Shown one piece after another: positions 1 through 12,873 of a DNA stretch of 64,000 bases. The translations under genes and the position numbers were made by a program. Origin of the DNA: Brevipalpus yothersi (lineage: Eukaryota > Arthropoda > Arachnida > Trombidiformes > Tenuipalpidae); the NCBI GenBank assembly GCA_003956705.1, contig QZCP01000290.1:203020-267019 (forward strand), written 5' to 3'. The notes beneath the pieces are model-generated. The model was not told where the DNA came from and made no database searches. It saw only the letters and a program-made list of their open reading frames with translations. Numbering within the stretch: the stretch's first letter is position 1; each line of letters opens with the position of its first letter.

Positions 1-256
1 GAACATTAACCAATGAATTTTTCAAAAATCAAATCTAACATGAGACAAAAAGGAAGTCAAAGGATTGTAAATGTATGTGCGAAATCATTCAGGATCCTTA
101 GAAAAAAGAAATTATAAACCTGTTGAATCGATAATAAAATGCTAGATTTTGTTGAAAAGTGGTTTAATAGATTCACCTGTAGTTAAATGTTATTCGATAA
201 AGAAAGTGAAGAAAATTTCATCCTCACAATAAATAGAGGATAGAAATACCTAGAAT

Positions 257-1506
257 TTAGATGTTGATAACACGGCTCAGCTTCTGAATACGATTGAGTA
301 ATATATCACCTTGCTTGATACAAGATTGGTATTGATAATTCTTTGTGTCAGGACGATTTGTTTCGACAATCCCATTCACTATGTCTATTTTACAATGCAG
401 TCTTCCAGCTGCTATGAAACGTGCCAATTCCATATCGATGAAGTTAACGGTCACACCAAAAGCATCGGCCATATATTTAAGAGTAAGACTGCGATATGAT
501 TCAAGAAGCTGATTGTAGGCAAGTATTCTCATTTCTCGAACATAGTAGCCACAATGTGGAGCAAAGTATCGGTCTTCTTTCATATAGTCTTCAACTTTGG
601 CCAATTGCTTAAAGAAATCTGCGTACCGACAATGATACAGAGAAAATAATAGCTCTTGAACATCATCGATACTATGAAGAACTTCGAGAATTTCAGCTCC
701 TTTGACAACTTTTTCCCGAAGATCAACACGTTCAAGAGAAATTAAACTACACAATACGGTATAGCTGACGAATGTCTTGTAGTCACATAGTTCATAACAG
801 GTGAAGGTAGAGATGGTGTCCAGGAAGAGTTGAGCCGCTGTTTTGAAATCACGAATAGCCAAGCAATAAAGGCCCTGATAAACACGAAGACGATTGCGAC
901 GATCCCAATCACCTCCTTCCTCTATCAAAGCTTTTGCTTGATCGATATTTTTGGATATCAGCTGATGATCGAGGTAAAATAAACCTATGCGAATGATGTG
1001 AAACAGTAAATCTAACTTGTGTCCCAATGAAACTGTTTTTGCGAAAGTGACATCAAGAGCTTCCAAAGCTCGCTTCTTGTCACCGATCAGAGATAAGTAT
1101 TCAGCTTTAGCTAGATTAGCTTCTCGAACTTCCATTTCACCGAGATTTACTGTGGCATCATTGATTGCTTCATCGAGTTCTTTCAATTTTTTATCATTCT
1201 CTTTTCTCATGGTGTCCATCAGACCGGTATCTATCGGCCAATTGAGTGTTTTGCATACCTGTCGGCAAAAAGACAACACACAAAGAACATCGTCAAGCAA
1301 CTGATTGAAAACATAATCCATCTTACCTCTTCATAAAACGGGGCCATATTATTCTCTTTAATAGCGTTGGTTAACATGTCCACCAAAGTTTGATCTTTTT
1401 TATCCTTTTGAGTGGTCAACACAAAAAGAGCTTGTGCAAGCTCAAGATTAGGATTTTTGGGAAGACTTTCTTCCATAGCATTTTCCATATTAATTGTTCC
1501 AGACAT
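257..1506 (-). CDS. PSMD6: 26S proteasome regulatory subunit PSMD6 (Rpn7)
   Basis: Non-ATPase lid subunit of the 19S proteasome regulatory particle, which recognises and deubiquitinates substrates. Two exons, complement(257..1258, 1327..1506), give 393 residues (human about 389). The intron is 68 bp, GTAAG..CAG, in phase 0, and removing it joins NNMAPFYEE to [10 protein letters not shown], exactly as the family requires. The conserved block [21 protein letters not shown] is present near residue 190, and the C-terminal PCI region ends [14 protein letters not shown], the usual Rpn7 terminus. The start at 1506 (MSGTIN) was chosen; an in-frame Met at 1488 gives a start closer to the human one. 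Length and alignment are complete and no defects are seen. Confidence 0.96.
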
Positions 1507-2785
1507 TGTGCAGCAGGATTTGATTCCAAATGACAATGTACACCACAAACACACAAACAAAGTAAATGTTTATCGATTAATTATTTAACAGAACAGGATT
1601 AAGTTGATCAAGCCAAAAACAGCTCAAATATGAGTTAATCAAATGACTTGCGAAAGCTCACTTGCGCTGCGCAGTTGATAACAGTTTGGTGGCAGATTTA
1701 AATATTAAACTTTTCTCATCATAATTAAAACCAAATCAATTTGTTTTGGAAAAAACAATTGATTCGCTGGTTGCCAATATCATTTGTTGTTTTTATTCAA
1801 TCTTTTCTGGTTAAACAACATGTGCCCATCTTAATTCTCATGTTTGATCATGATTTTTCCTATTTTGTTAGGAATGCTTGTGAGCTCTCATCGATGATCA
1901 AGTAAAGATCCTTTTTCTTTGCTGGATTGTTCAGTGCGAAGTTTTTCTGATTGCTCACTTAACTATAATCAGGAGCCATGGATAATGTTTAATGAAAAAA
2001 AAAATTTACCCACTGAAATCCGTGATCATTGTACTTTGTCAAGCACACACATATTTGAATGGTGACCATGTTTTGGTAGGACGGTTCATCTGACGTTATG
2101 GTCTGCTGTTGATCAATCGAGAGGAACTCTTGAAAAAATAGCTGAATGAATTGATCGACTGTTTCATGATGAAACTTTCATCTCCTACGCTCAGTGATTG
2201 TTATGTCATGTATGTTTATTTCTTGAGAATACTGACTGATAGGAAAAGAGGGGGATAAATTTAGCATTTAGCTGTTACGCGAGAATTGAGGCATATTGAG
2301 TAATCGCCAATAATATCGTGATTCGATTCAGATTTGTTACGGAAGTCGTTTGAAAGTAGCGGAAGAAGGCTGTTCGTGAGGAGGAGAGATCAAAAACGAA
2401 ATCAAATGATCAACTGAGTGCGCGAAGGCAGACGATTATTTTCACTGACTACCGGCTGATTGAGCTTTCAAATTATTGGTTGAAAAAACGAATGGAGGCT
2501 AATCTCTCTTGGTCTGGTAGATATTCATCAGTGGATCCTCTCAGGAACCAGAGTGACAGGATGATTGAATTTTTCAAGCTGGATCATTGATGGAGAGTCA
2601 AAATTAAATTTCAAAGGAAATTAGGAAAAGCATAGAACACGAAGTGAATATGGAATGGGAAACTTTGGCCAAATAGAAGAGTTGTTTGTACTTTTATTTG
2701 ACTTTGGTGGTTGTGATAGAGATTTATAAAAAGAAAATGTTGATGAAAAATGGTCTTAAAATTAATTTTGATTACAGTACTTTTG
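1507..2785. other. Intergenic, 1.3 kb
   Basis: AT-rich spacer between the 5' end of PSMD6 and the 3' end of the phosphatidylserine synthase gene. It should hold the PSMD6 promoter and the PTDSS 3' UTR. Open frames here are short and none resembles a protein I know. Confidence 0.5.
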
Positions 2786-4607
2786 CTATGAAACTTTCTC
2801 ATTTTTATTGGTCTTGGAAGAACTAGAACCCGAAATGAGCGAATCTGGATTATCACCAGAAACAAATTTTTGTTGCAAAATTTTTCGATGGAACAAGTTT
2901 CCTCGATTCACCTCATGTCTAACTCGAGACATCTCCTCATAGCTTCGAGTTCTTTGGTGTCGAAGCATCTTTCTAGGACTTACAAATTCGGGGAAATAGA
3001 ATTGAATATTTCTGTTGCCTGCCTTTTCCCAGAGTACACAAAAAGAAACACAGGCCACACTTAGGGCGATCTGAGAAAGGGAGATGGAGAAGATGAGTTA
3101 GTAGATTAAAAAGACTGATCGATATTGTCACTGCAAGTAATACTCACTTGAACAAGAATCCAAAATATGATGTTGCTCACTTGAGTTTGAGCGAAGAGAT
3201 CAATTCCAAATTTCAAACAGATCATAGCCTCTATGAACATCACAGCTCCGAATACCCAACATTGAGTACCCAATCGTTTATAACGAGAATCAGAGACATA
3301 TGAGTAATATTGGCGCACACTTGGAGCCACCATGAGACATATTATTATCAGTCGACCCACGCTGATTGGGTGTGCCGGTGGTATTTCGAAAATGTGCTTC
3401 AAAAAGAATGTGTTCAACTCTGTTATCTGCCAAAAAATGACTAGCTGCGTGACTGCTAGAAAGCGAACATAGGTACATGATGGATCAAGCCATTTCATAT
3501 TTGTCCAGCTTTCAGGTGTGAATTGTAAAACTGCACGATATATTTTACCAGTTGTAGACTGAATATTCCTATGAATGATAAATAGAGGATAAATTCAAGG
3601 TTGATAAACTGATAGTGCCTACAAGTACAAAGAACCTTATCTTCTCATCTCATCCATGAAGAATGAGATGAGAATTGCAAAAAGAGAGAGAGGTAAAGAA
3701 AGAGAAGTCTTATCGATACAGAAGGCGTCGGCTTCTTTTTTCTGAACACTCACTTTATGCTCTCCCAGCTGTATGTTCTCATCTCCAATTTTTCACAGAT
3801 GTACATTCCCAACCAAATTCCCAGTCCATTGCATACGAGGACATCCAAAATTAATGCATCCCACCAACATTCGATAAAGTTTGGCAGAAGATGGGCAAAA
3901 GCAATCTCAGTTATTTCCCAAGTGACACTAATCGTCCAACATATACCATAATGTCTCAATAATACAGCTTTCATGGTCCAGCCAAGAAGATGTCCAACGG
4001 CAAAAACATCCAAATGGCCCCATATTCTTTCAATAGACACATCAGAACAATTGACACCATATTCCTAGTAAAATGATCCAGCCAAATCATATTAAATATA
4101 AAGTAGAAGTGTTCAAAGATGAAAATTTTAAAATCAACCAGCATAACATGAGGGAAATTGCTTGATACTTGGGCACAGCAAATATTGTCTTACCTTTTCC
4201 TTGTCTATACTAAAATTACGCAATTCAGGGGACAACCAATACAAAATTTTTTTAACTGTTGTGAAATTTTGAAAAAGTATAAACATTAAGGCCATCAAGT
4301 AGAGTACCGAAATGCCGAAAACAACTCTCCACAACAGTGGATGAGGCCTAGTGAATGGACCATTTGGAAAAGCTAGCATAGAGATGACCAGAAAGAAGAA
4401 GATGATACACTTAACACCTGACCATACATTGTTGGCCACATCGGCATCCGGATCTTGGGTGAAGGCAAAATAGAGGACAGGAATTAGCGATGCGGTCAAC
4501 AAAAGAATGGTGTGTGGCTTGTAGAAAAATTCCAATTGAATATCTTCCACAGGCCTATCATCGATCGATTCAAACAATCTCTTGTCCATTGTCGTCAAGC
4601 CTGTCAT
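2786..4607 (-). CDS. PTDSS1: Phosphatidylserine synthase (base-exchange type)
   Basis: Multi-pass ER membrane enzyme that swaps the head group of phosphatidylcholine or phosphatidylethanolamine for L-serine. Four exons, complement(2786..3070, 3148..3568, 3754..4064, 4194..4607), give 476 residues (human PTDSS1 473). Family blocks in order: [106 protein letters not shown]. Many hydrophobic segments are visible. The tail after the last membrane segment is Ser/Lys-rich and not conserved. Start at 4607 (MTGLTT) or 4589 (MDKRL) is uncertain. Whether it is closer to PTDSS1 or PTDSS2 is not settled; lengths and motifs favour a PTDSS1-like form. Confidence 0.95.
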
Positions 4608-4879
4608 GATCACACGGACATCAATGGTACACACCACACACTTCACACAAATACATATATTAATATATAGAATAAATGTATATTCACACCATAAAGTTCA
4701 TCATCACCATCATGCAACCACCGTGATAATATCACGCTCACTGATGCTGATGCTGATCAGCTCTGTTTACATTGTGAACATGAGAGATGCTCACATCTTG
4801 CTCTCTCTCTCGGCGCCACTCTTCATCTTTTTCATCTCTTCATTCCAGATCATCAGAGTTTGGCGCGCAAATTGTGATC

Positions 4880-4935
<56 letters not shown>

Positions 4936-5070
4936 NNNNNNNNNNNNNNNNNNNNNNNNNNNNNNNNNNNNNNNNNNNNNNNNNNNNNNNNNNNNNNNNN
5001 NNNNNNNNNNNNNNNNNNNNNNNNNNNNNNNNNNNNNNNNNNNNNNNNNNNNNNNNNNNNNNNNNNNNNN

Positions 5071-5131
<61 letters not shown>

Positions 5132-6257
5132 TGTCTACTGATTTTTTGGTCAAATGATAATTTTTGACCACGATAATAGTTGAATGTAAAATTGATTTGA
5201 AATTTCAAAGATTTTATCAATAAATTTCTATTCATTAAGAATCAAAACACGAAAATCTATCAGTCGCTCTGATATGATCTCGAATACCTATTTTGTGAGA
5301 ATTTTAGTCAGTTGGCAAAATGAGACCGGCGAAAGATATAGCATTTCATGTCATGATTGTAAATATATATATTTAAGATTGATGATCTTGTCTGAAAGTC
5401 AATTGGAAAGGATTGAGAGAGAGAAAAGAAAATAAGCTTCCTTCCTTCACAACTCAATGAGAGTGAAATTTTGCCGATAAAAACTCAACTTATCACACTG
5501 AATCAATGGTAAAGGCTCATTTGTACCGGAATGGTCAGCCTTAACGATTATTTATTTAGATAATGTCACATAACTACCGGATTTTTGTACTCTATCGGTA
5601 AACCTTGCCTCAATGCAAAGTTTAGTGTGAATGCGTGTATAAGAGTGAGCGGATGAGCAAATCGGTGGAATAAAGTGAATTAGTGAAGAGAATAAAGTTC
5701 ATTTGAAAACATTTGAGAGAGTTGAGAGAGAAAAATATATATAAATATTTCTCTCTCAAGAGCTCACTTTCAAGTAATTCGCTGATCGTTGGAACGTAAA
5801 TTCAAGGTTCCAAACGAGGCCTGGCGTCTTATACTTCGATTTCCTTCCTCTTCAGAGCAGATCGCGGGCAAACCATTCAGACCGCAACTTATCATTCAAA
5901 TGGACACTAAACTCAAGTCATGGTTGTGGACTTGAGTTTTTACAAATTTATCTCCTTAAATTCATTTAACTTGGAGAGAGAGAGAGAGAGAGAGAGAAAG
6001 GAGGAGAGATATATTTGTTCTCCTCCATCTCTTAGATTGGGATTTTTAGGGGGCCAAAATTGATGTCATATCCTGTTGAAATGGCTCCCGAAAAAAGTTT
6101 TAACTCATCGAGTATTTAAATTGTATCAAGATATTTTTGGAGTGTATTATGTTAATGTTTCAAGGTGTGTAAAGGAAAGAAAAAATTAATTGACACGAAG
6201 AAGAAGTTATTTATTTGATTATTTGAATAGCCAAACAAAATTATTCCCATTGGAAAA
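4608..6257. other. Intergenic, 1.65 kb, holding a gapped microsatellite
   Basis: Spacer between divergent genes (PTDSS to the left, glycine-rich protein to the right), so promoters of both should lie here. It contains the (CT)n tract with N gap, a short (GA)n tract at about 5973-5998, and no convincing coding frame. Long LSLSLS/RERERE frames are microsatellite translations. Confidence 0.5.
4883..5127. repeat. (CT)n microsatellite interrupted by an assembly gap
   Basis: Pure CT dinucleotide repeat on both sides of 135 N at 4936-5070. Since both flanks are CT, the gap almost certainly hides more of the same repeat; the true length is unknown. Confidence 0.97.
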
Positions 6258-8329
6258 ATGAATCACATATTATTTTCGGTGAGTTTGAATATTTGTGCTG
6301 ATGGTTAATTTTTCACCTTTTCTGTGTACATCTATTGACCATCATGGATTGAAAGATCTTCCATGATTAAAATTTCTCCAGTGAAAAATTTTTTTCCGAT
6401 GCATCAAAATTTCATCATCATCTTACCTGTGATTGTGCTTGTATCGTTATAGATATCGCTAATTTTAATAGCCATTGGATTAACAAGAAGCCAAGGAGGA
6501 GATGATCTAGGTGATCTTGGTGGTGATCTCGGTGACTTGGGAAATCTTGGCCAAAGTGGTGGTCTCAGTGAAGACAGTGGTCAGGGTTATGGAAATCAAC
6601 AAGGATTAGGTACGTTTCGATCATCAATGAGTGAATAAAAGCATCGCTGGTGTGTTCTCGTTCGAGCTTGTGTTTGTCCATCATTATCATCTTGATTCAA
6701 TTGAATTTGAATGATGATCGTCTATTTTATCGTCCCTTTGCTCATCAGGTGAACTTGGTGGTCTCGGTGGAGGCGGAGGGGGACAAAATCTCGGTGGATA
6801 TGGAAACCAAGGAGGACTTGGTGGATTGGGACAAGGTTTACAGGGCTTAGGAGGTAAGGCAAATTTTCATCTGCATGAATTGTCGAAGAATTCAAAGCTT
6901 TCAAATTGTAAATAACTTTTTCTCTTCCATTATCAAAGGTCTTGGAGGAGGTCGACAAGGTGGTGGCCTGGGACAAGGACTCGGTGGTCTTAATCTCGGT
7001 CAGCTAGGTGAGATATTCGAATATGGGAATTTATTTTAAGTGATGAGCGACTAGGTAACAGTTCTCTCTGACAAACGGTCATTTTTTATGTGCTATCAAA
7101 TTGAATCGAGGATGGTGCTGATAGGGAAGCTCTGATTAGATCACCAAGGCCATTAAGGCAACTGAATTTTTTTCAATAATGATAAACCTAATCAACTCAG
7201 GAACTATGTAGATGTCTATTCTGACTGAAATTAGAAAATTAGAAAAAAGAATTGTGACCTAAGACGCTCAATTACGGGATGGGGGTGCATATTAGAAGAT
7301 GGCCACCTCTTCACAAGCATATTCACATTGTGACAGATTTGAATCTAAATGACTTAGGACTTGGCGGACTTGGAGGAGGTAATCGTGGTGGTGGTGGAGG
7401 ACTTGGAAATCTTGCGAATCTAGGTCTCGGTGGACTCACTGGCTTAGGATCCCAGCAAGGTGGTGGAGGTCTTGGACAAGGCTTAGGTGGATTAGGAGGA
7501 GGTCAGCAAGGAGGTCTTGGTGGCCTGCAAGGCTTGGGACCTCTTGGTGCTCTTGGTCAAGGATTGGGTAATATTTTGGGACTAGGTGAGTTGTATAATT
7601 TTTTTTCTATCCAGATAATGAGCGGAAATTTGATTGTTTCACTTCCTCTCGAAGGTGGTCAAGGAGGTGGTCCTGGTCTCGGTGGCTTAGGTGGCTTGGG
7701 TCAAGGTCTTGGTGGTGGACAGCAAGGTGGATACAGTAAGTGACCGATCGATATGCTGTGCTGACCAAAGCGTAATCGTAATGGGACGGGGGAGGAAAAA
7801 AAGGGGGAAAACAGAGGACATAGAGTAAAGATTCGGGAAAATCATCAAGAGAAAGGAAATCTTAATTCATTCAAGCTAATCACCTTAGATGTTTAGCCTC
7901 TTAAAAGGAAATCGAATGAATGTTCATTATTGTATTGGCAGCTTGATTACTAATGAGTATGAGTTTGTGTGTGAATGTATGTGGGTGTGTGTATGTATGA
8001 ATAATTAATTTCCGCTTATAACACTTCACATAGCTGCCAGGTCAATGAAGATGAAAGCGGATGCGAATACATTTCAAGTATCATGAAAAATACTTTTTTT
8101 TGGGGGGAATAAAATTTATTGTCATAAACTCTTTTCCTATCGTTCGTCAATTGATTACTTAAGTATTTTCAAAAATTTCAACGTCTCTGATCGCGATCAA
8201 TTCTGTTTACTCCTAGGTCCATACGCTGGTCAAGGCTTAGGTGGTGGTCAAGGTCTGGGTGGTGGACAAGGAGGTGGCCTAGGCAGTGGGCTCGATCTTG
8301 GTGGATTGGGTTTCAGAAGAAAGAAGTAA
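6258..8329 (+). CDS. Secreted glycine-rich GLGG-repeat protein
   Basis: Seven exons, join(6258..6278, 6453..6609, 6749..6853, 6939..7007, 7358..7585, 7655..7735, 8217..8329), total 774 nt with stop, 257 residues. Exon 1 encodes only MNHILFS; with exon 2 it makes a signal peptide (SISLILIAIGLTRSQ). The mature chain is almost wholly Gly/Leu/Gln repeats such as GLGGLGQGLGG and GGGQQGG, ending in a basic FRRKK. No cysteine is visible in the repeats. After the phase-0 first intron, every intron is phase 1 and splits a Gly (or once Ser) codon, so exons 3-6 are symmetric units that can be duplicated without shifting frame. Function unknown. Cuticular, silk-like or glycine-rich antimicrobial roles are all possible from composition alone. 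Confidence 0.85.
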
Positions 8330-9430
8330 TTCCAAAGTAGCCATGAGAAATGGAAAAATTTAAACTATTGAAAGTGAACAGAGTGAAACTTTTTTTGGTT
8401 TTTACTCTTCAGCGGTAAAGGAAACACTTTTCCGGCTACATCATTGAAGCGTGGGCCAAAATTTTCCATTTCACCTTCCCGAAAGTTGGATCCATGCTGA
8501 TACCTCAACTACAGTATCATTTATCCACTTTCAAATCATTCTCCATGGCCAAATTGCGAAAGCTTTTTCTTCACCGATGGATTTGTTCACTCTTGTATAT
8601 AGAGAGCTTCATCATTTTTTCTTAATTGATTGTCAACTCATAAATTCTTTCTCTTTTGATCATTTGAATGAAACGCCAGCTTCATGCTTCACTCGACGAT
8701 AGCTCATTAACTCAGTTGCCACTGAAATTATTATTAAACCAAATTTCTACCAACACTCGACCTTTGGGTTTTTCTGGCCAAATACTGATTAATCTTAACC
8801 AGTCTATGCCATGATATTTCTATTGAAATTCCACAGGTTGGAGAGAGAGGGAGAGAGCAAAAAATATCATTCGAAATGGATACAATTACGACAATAATCG
8901 TGATTCAAGAGTCAAGAGTAAAATTATCTTATCATTACTGAAAAGTTACCATGGAACGTTAACAAAAAAAGTAGACGATAGGGCAACAAACGACTAACGA
9001 TTGGATAGATGATGTCCATTTCAATCATTTATTGTGATGTATTATCAATTAGACCGAATCATATTCGTTTTTTTTTGTAATAAACAAAAGATTTAATTCA
9101 TTCAATATGAATAGTTTTTGCATTGGTTAGTTGAAAATAAAAAAACATGAAAAAACAAGAATTTTAATTATTTAACCTACTTTAGATGACAATAATCTGT
9201 CAAAATTGTTAAATATTGCGTTCTGAATGATTTTTTACCTCAGAAAAATATTGGCTTAAGGTGAAAAAGGATGATAGCCAGTTTCGGTTAAATAAACATG
9301 CCAAGAAGAGAGATACATCCCAAAAATCCCAAAAGTTTAGACCTAATTTGATGATTCAAGATACGGGAACGGATTGAGAACCACGAGAGTGGGGATTCTC
9401 GATCAAATGATTTGCACTTTGATTCTGAGA
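8330..9430. other. Convergent intergenic, 1.1 kb
   Basis: Lies between the 3' ends of the glycine-rich gene and the carboxylesterase, so it holds two 3' UTRs. An AATAAA lies near 9080. No coding frame is supported. Confidence 0.45.
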
Positions 9431-11342
9431 TCAGAATTTATCCCCATAGTAAATACTTTTCCAAACTTGGCAATGATGATATCTGGGATCGATGGCAGTT
9501 TCTGTAGAATCGTCTTTCAATCTGATCTGGTATTGGAATGGAATTAGTTCACCATTCGATAGCCTCATGTAGGGAGCCCATTGAAGTTTACCAGTCTTAA
9601 CGAATTCAAGCCAAATGTTCTGAACCTTTTCGGACATTTTCACATCAACTTCAGGGAACTTAGTCTTCTCTCGAATGGGATCGCCAAAAACTGAAACATA
9701 TTGTTTGCTTAGGACATTTCAAATAATCGTTTGTTTCAATGTGTAACTTACTATAAAGTGAATCAGCTCCATGACGAGTTCCGTAATCAGTTCGATAGAT
9801 TAAGGGTGGTGGAAGTGATGATACATGATCACTTATCTCGACATATTCTGCAGTGTGAACTGAGCTCGAATTCTAGACAAAAAGAATTGCAATTAAGGTT
9901 ATTATCACCAGAAGATCAGATTAAACTTACCATAATTTTTTCGGCAAACCAAATACTCGGACATCGGAAATATCTATCACTGAGCATCATCAAAATTGCT
10001 TTCGATGTTTGATGAGTGATTTGCTTGGTATCTGTCAAATCTTTAACCTATTTGGATATGAAAAATAATTTCATCAGCAAGAAAAGGTACCAGAAATTTG
10101 TGGTTGATAATAGATATTATTTGAAGCTGATTAACTCACAATTCCACCAAAATAAAGTCTTATCAGATCTTCTACTTGGTCATCGCGAATGTTGGGACTC
10201 CAAACTGGTGCCAAAAAGCGAATATTGTCCAAATAACTTTTTGTCTTATCGAAAGCGAATATTGCACTCATCACAGTCCCTTCGTCTTGCATGACAGTTA
10301 CCAAAGTGGCAATATTTTTCGGTATATCACCGCTGATCAAACGTCTATCAGCATCCGTCTGCGAGTAGATACCCTTGTTAACCAAACAAATTGGCATATT
10401 GAGCTTGTTGTTCATATTGAAGCCAGATTCATGGTATGCTTTGGTCAATTTTTTCAAATCGACTTCACGTAAACACTTAATCGTTTTATCAAGATTAGAA
10501 TCACTACAGCCAACTTTTTCAGCAATATATCGCATTCGTTTCAATGCATCCTCAGATGGTTCTTCAACGTCAGTCTTAATTGCTCCACTCTGTAATATGG
10601 CCTGATGGAATAATGATCTAGCTCCTGGCTTCATGTAGTGTAGGGATACACTGATACTCCCAGCACTAAGCCCAGAAATGGTTACCTTTTCACTATCACC
10701 ACCAAAATATCGAATGTTATCCTTAACCCATTCGAGTGCAACTGATTGATCTTCTAGTGGCAAATTGCCTGGCATATCATCTCGATCACCGAAAAGACAT
10801 CCAAAAACACCTAATCGATACCGCAAAATCACCACCACAATATCACCTCGAGCTGCCATAATGTCCCCTCTCTGGTTTCGTTTTCGTGAATCATCTATCA
10901 AAAATCCTCCTCCAGGAATGAACACCAGAACTGGCCTCAATTCTTGATCAGAAGCCGAAAGTGATTCAATCGGTGACCAAACATCGAGAGTAAGACAGTC
11001 TTCACTCTCCGGTTTACCATCGTCTAGCTGAGTGGGATCATTATCTGGCACCGGGAATTGGCTCTCAACACAGAATGTTCTCGGTTTTGTGGCATCAAAT
11101 GCATCAGCACCTCCAAATTTACCTTCCAAAGGTCTAGGTTTTTGGAAACGATACTGTCCCACCGGCGGCTCAGCATAAGGAATTCCAATAAATTGGGCAA
11201 CTTTTTTGCCTTCCCATTCACTTACTTGCCCTCTGATTTTGCCCCATTTTATGGTCACAAATGAATCTTCACTACTGGTACCACCAATAAAAATGAACAC
11301 ACAAACAATTGACAATAAACTTAACACCAATAAATTTGACAT
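9431..11342 (-). CDS. Secreted type-B carboxylesterase
   Basis: Alpha/beta-hydrolase of the carboxylesterase/cholinesterase family. Four exons, complement(9431..9690, 9752..9872, 9931..10047, 10140..11342), 566 residues. A signal peptide (SLLSIVCVFIFIGG) opens the chain. Seen in order: GIPYAEPPVG, the EDCLTLDVW block, the oxyanion-hole GGGF, the nucleophile elbow GLSAGS, the acid region QDEGT, and the catalytic histidine in TRHGADSLY. All three catalytic positions are therefore present. The elbow reads G-L-S-A-G where many relatives have G-E-S-A-G. Substrate cannot be told from sequence; esterases of this kind include detoxifying and hormone-degrading forms. It is not an acetylcholinesterase by overall motif match. 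It converges with the glycine-rich gene. Confidence 0.93.
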
Positions 11343-11673
11343 ACCGACTGAGATGATTTAATTTTCCTTCTAACATAAGAAAAAAAGATTCACTAAATTA
11401 TCAACATTCTATGTGTGTGTTTGTAAGTGTGTTAAGAAATCAACTCAGCAACATGCAATCTTCCTTAATCTAGTAAAAATCTATGTAAGCCCTTAAACCG
11501 GTTGGTGAGTGCCAGTGGAAGATGTAATAAATAATCAATGTCTCTACCATCAACATTCGCCAGAACATTCGCCAACAGCAGAACTGCCAGGCTCATCATG
11601 ATTTAAACAGCATCTTTTCACAAGACGTTTGACGATGTAGATAATAATATTGTTGGTTACAGGAAAAGTGAGT

Positions 11674-11742
<69 letters not shown>

Positions 11743-12873
11743 TTTTCCGCTATAATACATGTATTAGGCTCGATTGCATGATTAGCCATTGATATTGATT
11801 GACTGAGCTGATCAGTGTTGAGTCCCTTTTCTTCTCATTCTTTTTTATCACTGACAGTGAGTATCAGAGTTATTTCCTTGTAGTCCAAAAATTTTGTAAA
11901 AAATTTGCTGTTTTTTTGTCAATTTTTGAAAAATTTAAATGACTCACAGAAAAATAAGCAAATAATTCTACTGGGTCTAAACGAGAGAAAAATTGAACTC
12001 CTGACAAATTAGCTTTTCAATTGACAATTCATCTCTCCAGGAATTCTGTGATCATCATTATTTTTTATGGGAAACTTGTTGGTTAATAAAATTTTTAATT
12101 TTAACCTAATTTCGCCTCCTGTAAACTTTATCTTCTCGTTTTTCTGGACAGAGAAATCTGAATATGTTTCAACAATGAAGCATGATCAGTTCGACCTGGT
12201 TGTTTTGAGTTTGTTGTTCGGTAAAATTGGTGTAAAAACGAGAAAAATGTATCAGAATTCTGTTTGTGACTTGTAATATTCGCATGTTTACCGAAAAATT
12301 TGTCAAACAAAAAAAAGAACACCCATATAATAAACAATAAACTTAACATCATTAAATGTGGAATGCTATTGTTTTAGATGATTTTTTTGCATATATCACT
12401 CAATGATGAGGTAGAAATTTTGTATCATCTCATGATTGTGTGAAAAAATCATCTCCCATGCCTCCCTCTTGTTAATATCAAAAATTTATCAAAAGCATTC
12501 TTGCAAGTTGCAACTATGATGAGTACCGGTATGATAATGACAATCAATATAATCACCAAGTTTTCTAACAGCCTCATTCTGGATATGAATATCATGTGAA
12601 ACTACATGTAGTTGAGAAACTTTCGATCACTATTATAATGCATTTTTGAAGACGCTTTCGATTAGATAGTATCTATCATGAATTGTTCAGATGATCAGAG
12701 CATCCCAATAGTTACAGTTCTAACTAGTTGTGGTGGGAAAGTTTATCAAACAATAGGCGACCGAATGAGTAAAAAGCTTTGTAAAGACTTATTATGATGC
12801 TCTACTTGCACATTAAACGTGACTATACTTCTCATACAGTTACTATTTTGCTTGAAACGACAATTAAATCATC
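11343..12873. other. Intergenic, 1.5 kb
   Basis: Divergent spacer between the esterase and the sorbitol dehydrogenase gene; both promoters are expected here. It contains the (GA)n tract at 11675-11739 and, at about 12296-12385, a short stretch resembling the 5' end of the esterase gene. No supported gene. Confidence 0.45.
11675..11739. repeat. (GA)n microsatellite
   Basis: About 65 bp of almost pure AG/GA dinucleotide repeat, preceded by GTGAGTGAGTGA. Confidence 0.97.

Noticed and set aside
4582..5235. Open frames of LSLSLS and RERERE around the CT tract
   Set aside because: They are translations of a dinucleotide repeat and of N; no homology or splice context.
10131..11342. Acetylcholinesterase identity for the esterase
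   Set aside because: The elbow is GLSAGS and the typical acetylcholinesterase flanking motifs are missing; only the wider carboxylesterase family is supported.
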